Part shown: positions 49,188-49,735 of the stretch, piece after piece
Layout: each line of letters begins with the position of its first letter
Numbering within the stretch: the stretch's first letter is position 1
Assembly (NCBI GenBank): GCA_050692055.1
Contig: JBOGTC010000152.1
Location: 1 to 49,735, forward strand
DNA from: JBOGTC01 sp050692055
GTDB lineage: Bacteria > Chloroflexota > Limnocylindria > QHBO01
DNA: 49,735 nucleotides
Direction: 5' to 3'
Position numbers and translations under genes: made by a program
Notes under the pieces: generated by a model
The model's input: the letters and a program-made list of their open reading frames with translations, nothing else
The model's database searches: none
What the model was told of the DNA's origin: nothing

Positions 49188-49735
49188 ATGGACTTCGCCC
49201 TGTCGCCCCAGCACGAGGCGATTCGCCGCACTGTCCGCGACTTCGCTGAGCGACGGATCGCCCCGGTGGCGGATGAGCTGGAGCGCCGGGGCGAGTTCCC
49301 CATGGAGATCATCCGCGAGGCGGCCGGCCTCGGCCTCATGGGCGTGCCGTTCCCCGAGGAGATCGGCGGCACAGGCCTCGACTCGCTCTCCTATGCCATC
49401 ACCGTGGAGGAGCTCAGCCGCGTCAGCGGCAGCGTCGGGATCATTGTCAGCGCGCACACCAGCCTGGGCTGCAACCCGATCTGGCTGGCCGGCACGGACG
49501 AGCAGAAGGAGAGATTCCTGCGCCCGATGGCGTCCGGCGAGGTGATCGGCGCCTACGGGCTCACCGAGCCGGGGGCGGGGAGCGACTCGCGCGGCACGCG
49601 CACCCGCGCGCACCGCGACGGCGACGAGTGGATCCTGGATGGCGGCAAGCGGTTCATCACCAATGCCGGGGTGGCCGGGACCTACATCGTCACCGCCGTC
49701 ACCGATCGCGAGGAGGGTTCCGGCAAGATCAGCGC
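49188..49735 (+). CDS. Acyl-CoA dehydrogenase, N-terminal part
   Basis: The frame starts MDFALSPQHEAIRRTVRDFA and continues past the right edge. About 182 residues are visible: an N-terminal helical domain (EEIGGTGLDSLSYAITVEEL, VSAHTSLGCNPIWLAGTDEQ) and the flavin-site beta part GAYGLTEPGAGSDSRGTRTR, then FITNAGVAGTYIV. This is a standard acyl-CoA dehydrogenase, the first step of beta-oxidation. TAGACT at 49138-49143 gives a leader of about 40 bases, unlike the leaderless pattern elsewhere. Confidence 0.93.
   Translation, partial: MDFALSPQHEAIRRTVRDFAERRIAPVADELERRGEFPMEIIREAAGLGLMGVPFPEEIGGTGLDSLSYAITVEELSRVSGSVGIIVSAHTSLGCNPIWLAGTDEQKERFLRPMASGEVIGAYGLTEPGAGSDSRGTRTRAHRDGDEWILDGGKRFITNAGVAGTYIVTAVTDREEGSGKIS

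Overview
The window comes from a bacterial chromosome of roughly two-thirds G+C (judged by eye). Gene density is high, with many 4-base ATGA or GTGA overlaps, and there are no rRNA or tRNA genes, phage genes or transposases. A four-subunit 2-oxoacid:ferredoxin oxidoreductase, F420-type enzymes, DUF2277, a tandem ACT protein and many TANNNT boxes 6-10 bases before start codons fit an uncultured Chloroflexota-like (possibly Limnocylindria-like) or deep actinobacterial lineage. That placement is inference.

Layout. 0-6 kb: 3' end of a citrate synthase, an ECF sigma factor with its DGPF partner, a DMT exporter, two small hypotheticals and a CapA-like lipoprotein. 6-8 kb: a two-component system (response regulator and histidine kinase). 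7.9-13 kb: a korD-korA / korB-korC-adenosine deaminase cluster, interrupted by repeat-bearing spacers. 13-16.6 kb: ACT protein, EF-Tu-like small protein, DHDPS-family aldolase, ferredoxin, EthD protein and a crotonase ending in a zinc ribbon. 16.7-25.7 kb: crotonases, AzlCD amino-acid exporter, double-GNAT protein, methyltransferase, 3-hydroxyacyl-CoA dehydrogenase, HAD phosphatase, thiolase and glycolipid-binding protein. 25.7-33.9 kb: F420-type enzymes, a GNAT, a lipoprotein, a second two-component system facing a membrane-anchored protein, an aldehyde dehydrogenase and an SRPBCC protein. 33.9-39.4 kb: a frameshifted adenylate cyclase diverging from a three-gene P-loop ATPase / MoxR-type AAA+ / VWA cluster. 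39.5-41.6 kb: small hypotheticals, a flavin reductase and a BFD-type [2Fe-2S] protein. 48.4-41.6 kb on the minus strand: a polyamine-type ABC transporter operon with a fused MerR-XRE-cupin regulator, a 4-aminobutyrate-type aminotransferase and an orphan receiver. The right edge holds the start of an acyl-CoA dehydrogenase.

The metabolic genes fit together as fatty or aromatic acyl-CoA degradation (acyl-CoA dehydrogenase, crotonases, hydroxyacyl-CoA dehydrogenase, thiolase) feeding citrate synthase and a ferredoxin-linked 2-oxoacid oxidoreductase, alongside polyamine/GABA use (PotABCD, aminotransferase, aldehyde dehydrogenase).

The most unusual features are the following: a KorB subunit with a duplicated C-terminal module; MITE-like elements with inverted repeats up to 31 bp, and other dispersed repeats, filling many intergenic gaps; a small ORF containing such a repeat, wedged between korD and korA with 4-base overlaps on both sides; a 51-bp coding-compatible tandem repeat; the regulator fusion inside the polyamine operon; the ATPase/MoxR/VWA trio; and a strongly over-represented ACCGATG word that often includes the start codon.
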